From positions 9,133-73,132 of the forward strand of contig JBAUHQ010000147.1 in the NCBI GenBank assembly GCA_049680365.1: a stretch of 64,000 nucleotides of DNA, read 5' to 3'. Shown one piece after another: positions 9,338 to 18,528 of the stretch. Numbering within the stretch: the stretch's first letter is position 1; each line of letters opens with the position of its first letter. The stretch comes from K23-9 sp049680365 (GTDB lineage Bacteria > Planctomycetota > Planctomycetia > Pirellulales > Pirellulaceae). The notes under the pieces are model-generated. The model searched no databases. It was not told where the DNA came from and worked only from the letters and a program-made list of their open reading frames with translations. Both the position numbers and the translations under genes were made by a program.

Positions 9338-11802
9338 TGCGGTTCCTTGCCATAGATGGGCCAAAGTAGTGTCAGCGTCAGCACCGAAACGGAACTGATC
9401 GGCATCAGGACGGCGGCCACTAACGGGCTGATATAACCGGTCATCGCGAGGGCCACCGCGATCACATTGTACCCCAGCGAGACCGCAAAGGTCGACAGAA
9501 TCAATGCCCGTGTTCGCTGCGAGCCATCAACCAATTCAACAATGCTGTTTAAGTGTCCAGACGAAATGAACACAGGTGCCGCCTGCAAACTGACTTCCGC
9601 ACCACCCCGAACCGCGATCCCGATGTCCGCTGCGGCCAGCGCCGCCGCATCATTCGCTCCGTCACCGACCATCACAACGCGTCCGGATGACCCTTGCTTG
9701 ATATGCTGCAATTTCTCTTCGGGTGAAAGCCCGCCCAGGGCAAATTCCGATTGAACATTCAACTGGGCAGCAACTCGTCGCACGATCTCCGAATGATCGC
9801 CCGACAAGATGCCAACTTGCCAACCACGTTGTTTCAGTCCGTCAATTGTCTGTACGGCGTCAGCCTTTAACTTGTCGGAAACCGTCATCACTGCTTTGGC
9901 GATGCCGTCGATCGCAATCAAAATCGGTGTCGTGCCACGATGGAGGCAGCGATCGACTGCCTCATGGATTTCAAGACCAAACGCGACATCCTGTCGAGTC
10001 ATGAATTCCATACCGCCGATCGCGACGGCGTGATCGTCACAGCGACCGACAATCCCGCCCGGTACGATTTCAATGATTTGTGCATCGTCTGCCAATTCGA
10101 TTTCCTGACGCTTCGCTTCGGCGACCAGTGCTTCGGCGATCGGATGCACGCACTGCGTTTCCACCGACGCGGCCAGTCGAAACGAATCAATGCAACCGTC
10201 AACAAACTCGGCACGCATCCGACCTTCCGTCAGCGTCCCCGTCTTGTCGAACCAAATCATTCCTGGTCGCGACAAATGCTGCATCGACTGTCCATCACGC
10301 ACCAAAATTCGACGCTTGGCCGATCGACCAATGGCGACTGCGATGGCCAACGGCGTTGCAAGTGCCAAAGCACATGGACAAGCGACAATCAACAGGGCCG
10401 TCGCGTGGCCCATCGCCTGGCCCCAACTTTCGCGTCCCCAATAAAGCAGCGTTGCGATCGAAAGCAGTGTGACGCTCACAACAAACACGCCACCAATTCG
10501 ATCAGCCAACTGCACAACCGACGTTTTCGTGATCGCGGCGGCTTCGACCGACTGCATGACTTGGCCAATTCGTGTGTCGGCACCTACGGCGTCGACAGAA
10601 ATTTCGATGGGACGCATCAGATTCACTGTACCGGCAGCTACCGCATCGCCCAGGCCGACAGCAATTCCTTTGCTTTCGCCCGTCAACAGCGATCGATCGA
10701 TCATCGAATCACCCTGCAAAATCTCTCCGTCCACTGGAATACTCTCGCCAGCAAGTACCAGAACACGATCCGACTTCTCCAACGTCCTGGCAGGCACCAA
10801 CGCATTGCTACCGTCAGCATTGATCCGACGTGCATGCTGTGGAGTAATCCGCATCAACAAATCTACCGACTGGGCAGCACGGTGTTGCTGACGAAACTGA
10901 ATCCAACGTCCCAACAACAATAGGAAAACCAAAACGGCCAGCGAGTCAAAGTAGACGTCGCCGCGCCCCGTAACCGCGTTGATCACGCCCGCGATCGTGC
11001 CGACGCTTAGGCCCAACGCAACGGGCAGATCCATGTGCGGCGTTCGCGTGCGAATCGCCGCCATCGCTCCAGTAAAAAAGGTACGCCCAGGAACCACCAC
11101 AGCCAGCAACCCCAGCAGCGTTCCAATCAGTCGCAAGTACAACCGATGCCCATCGGCGATCCCCAACGCTTCGCCGGCATACAAACCGATCGCGATCCAC
11201 ATCGCGTTAGCAGCACAAAAACCTGCGATCGCTATTTGAGTCAGTAACCGTCGGTTTTCGACCCAAAAATGATCGTTCGGTGCATCCGTAAGTGGTGCAA
11301 CTTCGTAACCAAGTTTTGCCAACAAAGCCGCGATTCGGCTGAGCGGAATTTGCGCGGGGTCATAAGAAACACGTATCGTATGATCGCTCATCTTCACCCG
11401 CGACGATTCCCAACCTGGCGTGCGTGCGGCAGCATTTTCGATTAACCACGCACACGCGCCGCAGTGCAATCCGTGAATCGCCAGTTCAGCAAGCTTTCGA
11501 CCATCGGGTTGGTCAATGGGTTTAGATCGGCCTAGAAACTCTTCCCGATCAAACTCGTTGAAACGCAACTGATCCGTGCGAACCCTGTCCGGCGCGGTCG
11601 AGGTTACTTGATCGCGAAGCGCGTAGAAATCATCCAGCCCCCAGCCGTGAATCAGTTGATACGCCCCCAAGCATCCGTTGCAACAGAACACAGTTTGTGG
11701 ATCAGTGTCCGCTGTGCACGACGTCGCTAGCCCGCAATGCACACATGGCAACGAACATGTCGTCCAGTGGGTTTGCTTAGTGCCGGATTGAGTTGCGGAC
11801 AT
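9334..11802 (-). CDS. ccoI: Copper-transporting P1B-type ATPase for cbb3 oxidase assembly (CcoI/FixI)
   Basis: This 822-residue heavy-metal P-type ATPase begins with a Cys-rich domain (residues 14-44: CSLPCVHCG and VFCCNGCLGAYQ), as in FixI/CcoI proteins, then an HMA domain with the metal site GLHCGAC at 111-117. Eight membrane helices follow, with the metal-translocation motif CPC at 475-477, the actuator TGES near 374-377, the phosphorylation site DKTGTLT at 519-525, an HP motif in CVHPIAEA and the hinge GDGANDAAA. It should move Cu+ across the inner membrane for the CuB centre of the oxidase. It starts 3 bp after the TauE/SafE-like gene and overlaps ccoS by 4 bp, which places it firmly in the cco operon. 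Confidence 0.96.
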   Translation of the reverse strand: MSATQSGTKQTHWTTCSLPCVHCGLATSCTADTDPQTVFCCNGCLGAYQLIHGWGLDDFYALRDQVTSTAPDRVRTDQLRFNEFDREEFLGRSKPIDQPDGRKLAELAIHGLHCGACAWLIENAAARTPGWESSRVKMSDHTIRVSYDPAQIPLSRIAALLAKLGYEVAPLTDAPNDHFWVENRRLLTQIAIAGFCAANAMWIAIGLYAGEALGIADGHRLYLRLIGTLLGLLAVVVPGRTFFTGAMAAIRTRTPHMDLPVALGLSVGTIAGVINAVTGRGDVYFDSLAVLVFLLLLGRWIQFRQQHRAAQSVDLLMRITPQHARRINADGSNALVPARTLEKSDRVLVLAGESIPVDGEILQGDSMIDRSLLTGESKGIAVGLGDAVAAGTVNLMRPIEISVDAVGADTRIGQVMQSVEAAAITKTSVVQLADRIGGVFVVSVTLLSIATLLYWGRESWGQAMGHATALLIVACPCALALATPLAIAVAIGRSAKRRILVRDGQSMQHLSRPGMIWFDKTGTLTEGRMRAEFVDGCIDSFRLAASVETQCVHPIAEALVAEAKRQEIELADDAQIIEIVPGGIVGRCDDHAVAIGGMEFMTRQDVAFGLEIHEAVDRCLHRGTTPILIAIDGIAKAVMTVSDKLKADAVQTIDGLKQRGWQVGILSGDHSEIVRRVAAQLNVQSEFALGGLSPEEKLQHIKQGSSGRVVMVGDGANDAAALAAADIGIAVRGGAEVSLQAAPVFISSGHLNSIVELVDGSQRTRALILSTFAVSLGYNVIAVALAMTGYISPLVAAVLMPISSVSVLTLTLLWPIYGKEPQ

Positions 11803-11805
11803 CGA

Positions 11806-12714
11806 TCAATCGTTCGCCGGCGACGAAGAGTCAATATCAACGCTAACGGTCGTATCAAAGCCCGCTGATTCGCACTGAGTTCCTTCACAACAACAAGGCA
11901 ACGGTTGATCGCTGGCTCCGTTTGCTTGCTGCACCAACGATGCGGTATCCGATCCCGGTGGTGATAGCGATTCCAGAGAAGTTAGACCTGCGAACCCGCG
12001 TCCGGACGCCGTGAATCCGCCACCGACGATCAGCAAGATCGCCGCCGCAATCGGCACCATCAAGCCAAACGGCTTGGAAAGCAATCGCGTGCCAGCGATC
12101 AATCCCGTCAGCGCCGGCACGGTCCCCAGCCAGAACGCAAACATGACGACAGGCCCCATCAATGGGCTGCCTGTTCCAGCGGCGATCAGAGCGAACAGAT
12201 ACAGCCAACCGCAAGGTAACAATGTCGTCAGCATGCCAGTGGTCAAACCGCGTGCCCAAATCGGCAAACGAAACAAAAACGGCCGTGCTTTGACAAGGAT
12301 TCCACCGATTCTAGATGGTCGAACAACCTTGCCCGCGCCAGCCGATGGCCGCACCAATTGATACAGTTTCATGACTCCTACGACGATCATGATCGCACCA
12401 ACCACACGAGCGGCCATGACTTGGTAACCCATCCACTGGCCACCGATTTCAATCGCACTGCCTATGAAACCCGCAATCAAACCGGCAATCATGTAAGTCA
12501 GCAAACGCCCGATGTGATACAGGAATGTCGCGATCGCGACGGTCTTTTTGCCCGCCGAATCACCGGCACCACTCGCCCAAATGGCAAGCGGCCCGCACAT
12601 TCCGACGCAGTGCATACTGCCCAGTAAACTGGCTGTCGCGACTGCAGAAATCAGCATCCACATTTCAGGCACCCCGTTTTCATTGGCAAACGTTTCACGA
12701 TCATCATCACTCAA
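11806..12714 (-). CDS. TauE/SafE-family (UreH-like) membrane protein in the cbb3 operon
   Basis: This 302-residue multi-pass protein contains the family signature GSMHCVGMCGPLA near residues 32-44 and about six membrane helices. Homologues with this signature are regularly found beside ccoI/ccoG genes and are annotated as sulfite exporter TauE/SafE or cytochrome biogenesis proteins; a role in copper or thiol handling during oxidase assembly is likely but unproved. The Met/Cys-rich first helix would suit copper. A Cys-rich tail (LPCCCEGTQCESAG, about 267-280) is unusual and could bind metal. The start at 12714 overlaps the fixH end by 8 bp; a start at 12663 (MWMLIS) is a possible alternative. 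Confidence 0.85.
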   Translation of the reverse strand: MSDDDRETFANENGVPEMWMLISAVATASLLGSMHCVGMCGPLAIWASGAGDSAGKKTVAIATFLYHIGRLLTYMIAGLIAGFIGSAIEIGGQWMGYQVMAARVVGAIMIVVGVMKLYQLVRPSAGAGKVVRPSRIGGILVKARPFLFRLPIWARGLTTGMLTTLLPCGWLYLFALIAAGTGSPLMGPVVMFAFWLGTVPALTGLIAGTRLLSKPFGLMVPIAAAILLIVGGGFTASGRGFAGLTSLESLSPPGSDTASLVQQANGASDQPLPCCCEGTQCESAGFDTTVSVDIDSSSPAND

Positions 12715-13240
12715 TGACCTCCACCGTTCGCAGCACTTTCATCGGTTCATCCGCGCCACTGATCTGAATCTCCAAATTCCAAATCCCCGAGCGACTCATC
12801 GGTGCCAACGCCATGTAGTTCCCATTGCCAACCGAATCGACGGTGAATTGGCGGGGATCCGATGCAGCGGCGTGGTGATACGCGGTCGCACGTAACTGTA
12901 AGTCGTCAATGCTCTCACCATTTTGGTTGTGAACCGCAACCTCCACCGCACGACAACCTTTCCCGTCCGCCACATCAGAAGCGACCAAATCCACGGTCCA
13001 TCCAAGTCGCTCTGCTGCGGTTGCGACGTGACGTTGCTGGTCCCAATTCAGCGCTGACTGATGGTAATCTGGCACAACGGACACGGTGGGATCGTTGGTT
13101 GCCAATTGGTACGCCGCAAATCCGATCACCAATTGGATCCCCAGTAACGTGACAACAAGGCCAACCCAAAAATATTTGGCGCGTCGCTCTGCTGATCGTT
13201 GCTGTGTCGGACTGAGATTGTTGTAGTCGTCGTCATTCAT
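12707..13240 (-). CDS. ccoH: FixH/CcoH family protein
   Basis: A 177-residue protein with one N-terminal membrane helix (FWVGLVVTLLGIQLVIGFAA, about 24-43) and an extracytoplasmic beta-rich domain, as in FixH. The conserved PDYHQSALNWDQ (His and Tyr after the helix) is typical of the family. FixH/CcoH is needed for stable assembly of cbb3 oxidase and works with CcoI. It sits 17 bp after ccoG and overlaps the TauE-like gene. Its second half is longer and more divergent than in proteobacterial FixH. Confidence 0.88.
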   Translation of the reverse strand: MNDDDYNNLSPTQQRSAERRAKYFWVGLVVTLLGIQLVIGFAAYQLATNDPTVSVVPDYHQSALNWDQQRHVATAAERLGWTVDLVASDVADGKGCRAVEVAVHNQNGESIDDLQLRATAYHHAAASDPRQFTVDSVGNGNYMALAPMSRSGIWNLEIQISGADEPMKVLRTVEVIE

Positions 13241-13257
13241 AGTTATTGCCGTGGTCG

Positions 13258-14766
13258 TTACTGACGTGGCCCCAGCAGTTTGAACGTCACCAGACGTTCG
13301 TTTTCACTGCCATCATTGATCTTCAAAACTGCTTCTGTCGTACCGGATCGGTTAGTTAAACCCATTGGGAACCGAATACTGAGCGGGACCAACGATGTTT
13401 TACCTGCGTCAAGCGTCAGCCCATCCCTATCCACGACATCCAGTGTAGCCCCTTCGGGTGACACGACCGCAAACGAATAAGCTTGTGTATCGTCGGTGCG
13501 ATTGACCAGCCGCATATTGAACGAATTCATTACTTGCCGTGACTCCATCAAAGTAAAAGGAGCACCGCGTCCGCGCAACAATCTCGCGTCAAAACTGGAT
13601 TTCGACCGGATCGCCAACGCGAATCCAGACAGGACGCCGACCAGAATCAGCGGATAGATCAGCGTGCGACCGCGAAGAAGCTTTTTAGGCTTTCGTGCCA
13701 AGGCGTCTTGCGAACTGTACCGAATCAGTCCTTGCGGTTTTCCAACGCGGTCCATCACATCGTTGCAGGCATCAATGCACTGCGTACAGTTAATACATTC
13801 CATCTGCAGGCCGTCACGAATATCGATTCCGGTCGGGCAAACGACCACGCACTGATTGCAGTCAACACAATCGCCTTTCGAGTCGCCTTCGCCCCGTTTT
13901 CCCTTTGCACGTGGTTCGCCGCGCCCAGGATCGTAGCCCACAATCAACGATTGTTCGTCCAACATCACGGATTGGAAACGTCCGTATGGACACGCAATCA
14001 AACACATCTGTTCGCGAAAGTAAAGGAAATCAAACATCATCGCGACCGTGGTTCCCGCCATCACCAAAAACGCGATCGGGTGGGAAAACGGTGAACTACG
14101 AATCCAAATAGCCAGTCGCTCCGTCCCCACGAAATACGCCAGGAACGTGTGGGCCAGAAACATCGACAAGAACAGGTAGACCGCAATACGTGCAACTTGC
14201 CACACGCCCGCGACGTTCTTTGCTTTACCGCCTTTGCCTACCGTGCCTTCAAAGAAGCGATCAATTGGGCGGAACAAAAATTCCATGTAAACCGTTTGCG
14301 GGCATGCCCAACCGCACCATGCTCGTCCGGCGATCGCTGTCACCAAAACGACCGTGATAAAGACGCTGAGCATCAAGAGCGCCAAGACCACCGTATCGGT
14401 CGGCAAAAACGTCTTGCCCAACACCGTGAACTGACGCGCCACGATGTCCAACAACACCAATGGTTTTCCGTTGACACGCAAATGCGGCACAACGACAAAG
14501 ACCGCCATCAAAATGTAAGCGATCACGCGGCGGCGTTTCCACCAATGCCCCATCGACAAACGTGGCTTGAGCCAACGTCGACTACCGTCTTTTTCTAAAG
14601 TGCTGAGAACATGCTGCGGAGAATCCAATAACGCATCGTTGACCGAACTGGTCGCTCGGGTTGATTCAGCTTCCTGGCTGCAGGATCCGCTGCCACATCC
14701 ACCATCACTGCACCCCGAAGAAACGGGGAGTGATGACGATCCGTTTTCATTAGGGGCTGTACTCAT
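13258..14766 (-). CDS. ccoG: cbb3 oxidase accessory ferredoxin CcoG (FixG/RdxA)
   Basis: This 502-residue membrane iron-sulfur protein has several N-terminal helices (first near VIAYILMAVFVVVPHL), the GRAWCGWACPQTVYMEFLF segment typical of CcoG/NapH, then two 4Fe-4S clusters (DCVDCNQCVVVCPTG and ECINCTQCIDAC) and a C-terminal Ig-like IG/FixG domain. CcoG is a cupric reductase that supplies Cu+ for oxidase assembly in studied proteobacteria. The first 30 residues carry an unusual Cys-rich stretch (CSDGGCGSGSCS), a possible extra metal site not seen in typical CcoG. It lies 31 bp after ccoP. Confidence 0.95.
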   Translation of the reverse strand: MSTAPNENGSSSLPVSSGCSDGGCGSGSCSQEAESTRATSSVNDALLDSPQHVLSTLEKDGSRRWLKPRLSMGHWWKRRRVIAYILMAVFVVVPHLRVNGKPLVLLDIVARQFTVLGKTFLPTDTVVLALLMLSVFITVVLVTAIAGRAWCGWACPQTVYMEFLFRPIDRFFEGTVGKGGKAKNVAGVWQVARIAVYLFLSMFLAHTFLAYFVGTERLAIWIRSSPFSHPIAFLVMAGTTVAMMFDFLYFREQMCLIACPYGRFQSVMLDEQSLIVGYDPGRGEPRAKGKRGEGDSKGDCVDCNQCVVVCPTGIDIRDGLQMECINCTQCIDACNDVMDRVGKPQGLIRYSSQDALARKPKKLLRGRTLIYPLILVGVLSGFALAIRSKSSFDARLLRGRGAPFTLMESRQVMNSFNMRLVNRTDDTQAYSFAVVSPEGATLDVVDRDGLTLDAGKTSLVPLSIRFPMGLTNRSGTTEAVLKINDGSENERLVTFKLLGPRQ

Positions 14767-14797
14767 TTTTCTACTCGATTTCGCGATCGGTATCGAT

Positions 14798-15415
14798 CTA
14801 ATTGGCTTCTAACGGAGCCGCCTTTGCTGGAGGTTCTTCTTCGGGCGGTGGCTCTGGCCATGCTGCGATCTTGTTGCCTTCGGCGGGACGGCCGCCTTCG
14901 ACATTTGTGCCTCGCAAACTCGCCACATAGGCCGACACCATCACGACTTCGTTGACGTGTAGCCGGTTGGACCACTTTGGCATCGCGCCGTTTCCAGCAC
15001 CGTTGTTGATGACTTTGGCAATATCACCGAGCGTCTTGACGTTCTTGAACGCTTCGTCCGTCAAATTCGGACCGACCTTGCCTTCGCCTTCACGTCCATG
15101 ACACGAAATACAGTTGGCACGAAAGACGGACTTTCCGACTTTGACCCAACTATCCTTGCCCATGAATTTGGCGATCGTCACCGTATCAGGCTGCAAGTCG
15201 CCGATTTCCGCAAACTGCAAACGCGTGTTTTCGGCCAGTGCGATTCCGTATTGATCTTCGACAGATCGCCCTGCCGTGCCACTGTGATAGTAGATCCAGT
15301 AAAACGGCGAGAAAACGATCGAGGCGATGAACAACCATTTCCACCAACCCGGCAACGGATTGTCATACTCTTCGATGCCATCGTAGGCGTGATCTGTTTT
15401 GGGAGCTTGGCTCAT
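14798..15415 (-). CDS. ccoP: cbb3 cytochrome oxidase subunit CcoP, short mono-haem form
   Basis: A 205-residue protein with an N-terminal YDGIEEYDNPLPGWW signature of CcoP, one membrane helix (about 24-45) and a single cytochrome c domain with CISCH at 102-106 and a Met ligand in AMPKW. Typical CcoP is about 300 residues with two haems; only one CxxCH is present here, so electron entry differs from the textbook enzyme. The C-terminus is Pro/Glu-rich. It overlaps ccoQ by 4 bp (ATGA) and precedes ccoG. Confidence 0.93.
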   Translation of the reverse strand: MSQAPKTDHAYDGIEEYDNPLPGWWKWLFIASIVFSPFYWIYYHSGTAGRSVEDQYGIALAENTRLQFAEIGDLQPDTVTIAKFMGKDSWVKVGKSVFRANCISCHGREGEGKVGPNLTDEAFKNVKTLGDIAKVINNGAGNGAMPKWSNRLHVNEVVMVSAYVASLRGTNVEGGRPAEGNKIAAWPEPPPEEEPPAKAAPLEAN

Positions 15416-15585
15416 CGTGGGTCCTCCACTTCGTCGCTAATTGGAATCGATGCAAAACGGTCGGCAGCTTGCTTGCTTAACCGCAATGCGCCGAAAACGA
15501 TCAACGCAAATGCCGAGAAAAACAAAGCCAGAGCGAGCTCCGCAAAGTCGGAATAATCAAGTGAACTAACGAGGTCTTTGATCAT
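15412..15585 (-). CDS. ccoQ: CcoQ-like small membrane subunit of cbb3 oxidase
   Basis: A 57-residue protein with one central hydrophobic helix (FAELALALFFSAFALIVFGAL split around residues 14-34) and a charged tail ending EVEDPR. Size, single helix and position between ccoNO and ccoP fit CcoQ; sequence identity in this family is weak. The ATG at 15583-15585 is chosen because the 30 codons upstream in the same frame are made from a tandem repeat and a hairpin. It overlaps ccoP by 4 bp. Confidence 0.75.
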   Translation of the reverse strand: MIKDLVSSLDYSDFAELALALFFSAFALIVFGALRLSKQAADRFASIPISDEVEDPR

Positions 15586-15620
15586 CTGAAAAAAGTCCAG
15601 GGATGGTTTGAATGTCGATT

Positions 15621-15643
15621 GGCTGGGGCTGTCGCGCCCAGCC
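15621..15643 (-). terminator. Intra-operon hairpin between ccoNO and ccoQ
   Basis: Perfect 7-bp inverted repeat, GGCTGGG (15621-15627) and CCCAGCC (15637-15643), with a 9-nt loop. It lies between the ccoNO stop and the ccoQ start and has no T tract, so partial termination, transcript processing or mRNA stabilisation are more likely than full termination. Confidence 0.45.
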
Positions 15644-15645
15644 AC

Positions 15646-15675
15646 TGCGAACTGTGTCAATGCGAACTGCGTCAA
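15646..15675. repeat. 15-bp tandem duplication
   Basis: Two adjacent copies of a 15-bp unit, TGCGAACTGTGTCAA (15646-15660) and TGCGAACTGCGTCAA (15661-15675), differing at one base. It lies just beside the hairpin in the ccoNO-ccoQ spacer. Confidence 0.8.
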
Positions 15676-15708
15676 TGCGGATCACCAAAGCAATCCGGTT
15701 TCGTGAAA

Positions 15709-18084
15709 TCAGGATGCGTCGTCTTCGGCGTCCGTCGTTGCTGCTTCATCACCGTCGCCACCGGCACTCACATCGGCTTCCGCCGACGCGGAACCTTCGG
15801 CAGGTACGCCATCGGCACTCGCGTCAGGTTTCTTTGCTGGCTCGGGTGTCTTGAACAAATCGGTACCGACACGTTGCAGGTAAGCGATCAGCGCGATGGC
15901 CTGTCGTTCATGCATCGCAGCAGGTCCGCCTTGGCCCACGATTTCCGCTGCGATCCGTTCCGCCTGCTTTCGCGCGACGGTTTCCGTATCATTGAGATCT
16001 TCGTCAGAATATTCCGCTCCCAAGAAGGCAGCCGCCTTCACATGCGGCGCGATCTGATTGAACTTCAATTTCGCATCCAACAAGTGCTGGTAGCTTGGCA
16101 TCACACTGCCCGGCGAAACGTACTCGGGATTCTCGAAGTGCCGCCAGTGCCAGAAGCTGCTTTGCTTGCCACCTTCGCGCGCCAAGTCAGGTCCGATCCG
16201 GCGGCTACCCCATTGGAACGGACGGTCGTAAATAAACTCGCCTGGCTTGCTATATTCACCGTATCGTTTCGTTTCCGCTACGATTGGCCGAATCATTTGC
16301 GAGTGGCAGTTGTAGCAGCCTTCGGAAACGTAAATATGGCGACCCGCTAGCTCCAGCGGCGTGTACGGCGTGACCGTCGCGATCGTCGGCACGTTTGATC
16401 GAATTAGGAATGTGGGAATCAATTCAAACAAAGTTGCGACGATGACGGCAGCCGTTGTCAACACAGTGAACTTGACGGGCAATCGTTCCCAACGACGGTG
16501 CCATCCCATTTTGCCCCATGTCTGCGCGTTCTTTGCCGTCTCCAACATGGGGACATCTTTCAGATCCGAACCCACTTGCTCAACTGGCTCGTCCACGTAG
16601 TTTTTGGACAATCGCGGAGCGGTGTAGACCGGCACATCGTAAGTGGCTGGCCGACCGGTCCAAGTCATGATGGCGTTGATCGCCAACATCACCACACCAC
16701 TGACGTACAGCGTGCCACCAACGACTCGCAACCACCACAATGGTACGACGGATTGAATGGTCTCAATGAACTCGGGATACATCAGGTGCCCCGTTTCGTC
16801 CATCGCGCGCCACATCAAACCCTGCATCAAACCAGCAGCGTAAATCGGAATGATGTACAGCAGAATCCCGATCGTACCGGTCCAGAAGTGCAGACTGACA
16901 AGCTTCGAACTCCAAATTTTCGTTTGATACAACCGCGGCAACAGCCAATAGATCATTCCAAACGCCATAAACCCGTTCCAGCCGAGCGCACCCGAGTGAA
17001 CGTGTGCGATTGTCCAGTCGGTGTAGTGACTGAGTGCATTGACCGATTTGATTGATAACATCGGGCCTTCGAAGGTAGACATGCCGTAAAAGGTCACGCC
17101 CACCACAAAGAATTTCAGCACGGGATCGGCGGCAACTTTGTGCCACGCACCGCGAAGTGTCAGCAAGCCGTTGATCATTCCACCCCAACTGGGCATCCAA
17201 AGCATCAAGCTGAACAACATGCCCAGAGAACATGCCCATTCCGGCAAAGCGGTAAAGTGCAAGTGGTGCGGGCCAGCCCAAATGTAAATGAACACCAACG
17301 ACCAAAAGTGAATGATGCTTAGCCGATAACTGAACACAGGACGTTCGGCGGCTTTGGGCAAAAAGTAATACATCAACCCTAGAAATGGCGTCGTCAAAAA
17401 GAACGCCACCGCGTTGTGACCGTACCACCACTGCATAAATGCGTCCTGCACACCGGCGTAGACGCTGTAACCCTTCAGCCATCCGGCAGGCACAACCAAG
17501 TTGTTAAACACATGCAGCAACGCGACGGTCACGATCGTTGCGATGTAGAACCACAACGCGACATACATGTGTCGTTCGCGACGATGAATCAACGTCATCA
17601 AAAAGTTGCCACCAAAGATGAACAACCAAACGACTGCAATCAAAATATCGATCGGCCATTCCAGTTCTGCATACTCGCGACTTTGCGTGATACCTAGCGG
17701 CAACGTGACAGCCGCCGCAACGATGATCAGTTGCCATCCCCAAAAGTGCAATTGACTAAGCGTGTCACTCCACATTCTGGCTTTGCAAAGACGCTGCGTG
17801 CTGTAATACACAGCCGCAAAAATGGCGTTGCCCGCGAAAGCAAAAATCGCAGCATTCGTGTGCAGAGGCCTTAGACGCCCAAACGAAAACCAAGGCAACC
17901 CGCCCGTCAACGAAGGCACCACCAAGATGACCGCGACGATCAATCCGACCAACGTTGCGACCAAGCCCCACAGAATGGTGGCGGCCACAAACTGGCGTAC
18001 AATCTTGTCGTCGTAGCTAAACTGATCTGGTGTTTGCGCCATTTCTTGCCCCGCGCTGGTTGGGTCGTCGATGGTTGCTTCCAT
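15709..18084 (-). CDS. ccoNO: Fused cbb3 cytochrome oxidase catalytic and mono-haem subunits (CcoN-CcoO)
   Basis: This 791-residue chain joins CcoN (about 1-490), the catalytic haem-copper subunit, to CcoO (about 530-740), a membrane-anchored cytochrome c. CcoN is shown by RPLHTNAAIFAFAGN (haem-ligand His), the WWYGHNAVAFFLT CuB-ligand region and the VGGTLYVSG and IAHVHSGALGWNG helices. CcoO is shown by the helix TVLTTAAVIVATLFELIP, then CYNCHSQMIRP at 590-600 and a Met ligand near VMPSY. The C-terminal 45 residues are Ala/Asp/Glu-rich. The complex is an inner-membrane, high-affinity terminal oxidase that pumps protons. CcoNO fusions are known in some planctomycetes and Bacteroidetes. It is the first gene of the operon; a start at 18042 (MAQTPDQ) is an alternative. 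Confidence 0.95.
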   Translation of the reverse strand: MEATIDDPTSAGQEMAQTPDQFSYDDKIVRQFVAATILWGLVATLVGLIVAVILVVPSLTGGLPWFSFGRLRPLHTNAAIFAFAGNAIFAAVYYSTQRLCKARMWSDTLSQLHFWGWQLIIVAAAVTLPLGITQSREYAELEWPIDILIAVVWLFIFGGNFLMTLIHRRERHMYVALWFYIATIVTVALLHVFNNLVVPAGWLKGYSVYAGVQDAFMQWWYGHNAVAFFLTTPFLGLMYYFLPKAAERPVFSYRLSIIHFWSLVFIYIWAGPHHLHFTALPEWACSLGMLFSLMLWMPSWGGMINGLLTLRGAWHKVAADPVLKFFVVGVTFYGMSTFEGPMLSIKSVNALSHYTDWTIAHVHSGALGWNGFMAFGMIYWLLPRLYQTKIWSSKLVSLHFWTGTIGILLYIIPIYAAGLMQGLMWRAMDETGHLMYPEFIETIQSVVPLWWLRVVGGTLYVSGVVMLAINAIMTWTGRPATYDVPVYTAPRLSKNYVDEPVEQVGSDLKDVPMLETAKNAQTWGKMGWHRRWERLPVKFTVLTTAAVIVATLFELIPTFLIRSNVPTIATVTPYTPLELAGRHIYVSEGCYNCHSQMIRPIVAETKRYGEYSKPGEFIYDRPFQWGSRRIGPDLAREGGKQSSFWHWRHFENPEYVSPGSVMPSYQHLLDAKLKFNQIAPHVKAAAFLGAEYSDEDLNDTETVARKQAERIAAEIVGQGGPAAMHERQAIALIAYLQRVGTDLFKTPEPAKKPDASADGVPAEGSASAEADVSAGGDGDEAATTDAEDDAS

Positions 18085-18135
18085 GGTCGGTCGAAGAGTC
18101 CGTGAAATATTTACGAGTAAATCGGTAGGTCGTCA

Positions 18136-18186
18136 GTTGAATTAAACACTAAATCATTAGCTGAATTAAAACGCTGAAATAAACAC
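18136..18186. repeat. Three imperfect AT-rich direct repeats upstream of ccoNO
   Basis: GTTGAATTAAACAC (18136-18149), GCTGAATTAAAA (18160-18171) and GCTGAAATAAACAC (18173-18186) share the core KTGAATTAAA. They lie 50-100 bp upstream of the ccoNO start and could be activator sites or simply the AT-rich promoter. Confidence 0.4.
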
Positions 18187-18487
18187 AGTGTGCTGGATGA
18201 ACCGCAGGGCACAAGTCGACACCGTCGAGACTTAAAGTCATCTTTCGCCAGCCAAACCAAAGCCGACAAATCAGCTCGGTCGCTGAAAGTAGAACAACTT
18301 TGGTGCCAACTTGATGGGATTCTCCAACTCAGATCCTTAGCGTTAAATCAGGGCTCATTTTAGCGCCGTAATGGCGTATCCCAGCGCCCGTGCGTCCATC
18401 GGTCGCATGCACAAACGATTCAAACTCATCGCCGTATCCAACTCAGCGCCACAGTCTGTGCCGAAACGCACGCTGCGACACAGGGAC

Positions 18488-18501
18488 GTGCGTTGACGCA
18501 C
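18488..18501. promoter_or_regulatory. Palindromic operator-like site, copy 1
   Basis: GTGCGT-TG-ACGCAC, a perfect 6-bp inverted repeat around two bases. A second copy, 13 of 14 bases identical, starts 51 bp downstream, about five helical turns, so both would face the same side of the DNA. The regulator is unknown. Confidence 0.55.
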
Positions 18502-18528
18502 GGAGTCAACGATGTGCGATACTGAACT

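Noticed and set aside
9940..10923. 327-codon plus-strand frame opposite ccoI
   Set aside because: It lies wholly opposite a strongly conserved P-type ATPase and is rich in Arg, His and Gln, typical of a shadow frame.
15619..16350. 243-codon plus-strand frame opposite the end of ccoNO
   Set aside because: It overlaps the CcoO domain on the other strand and shows no known domain.
18085..18350. FNR-type box for the cbb3 operon
   Set aside because: Searched by eye for TTGAT-N4-ATCAA and found only partial matches such as TTGAATTAAA.
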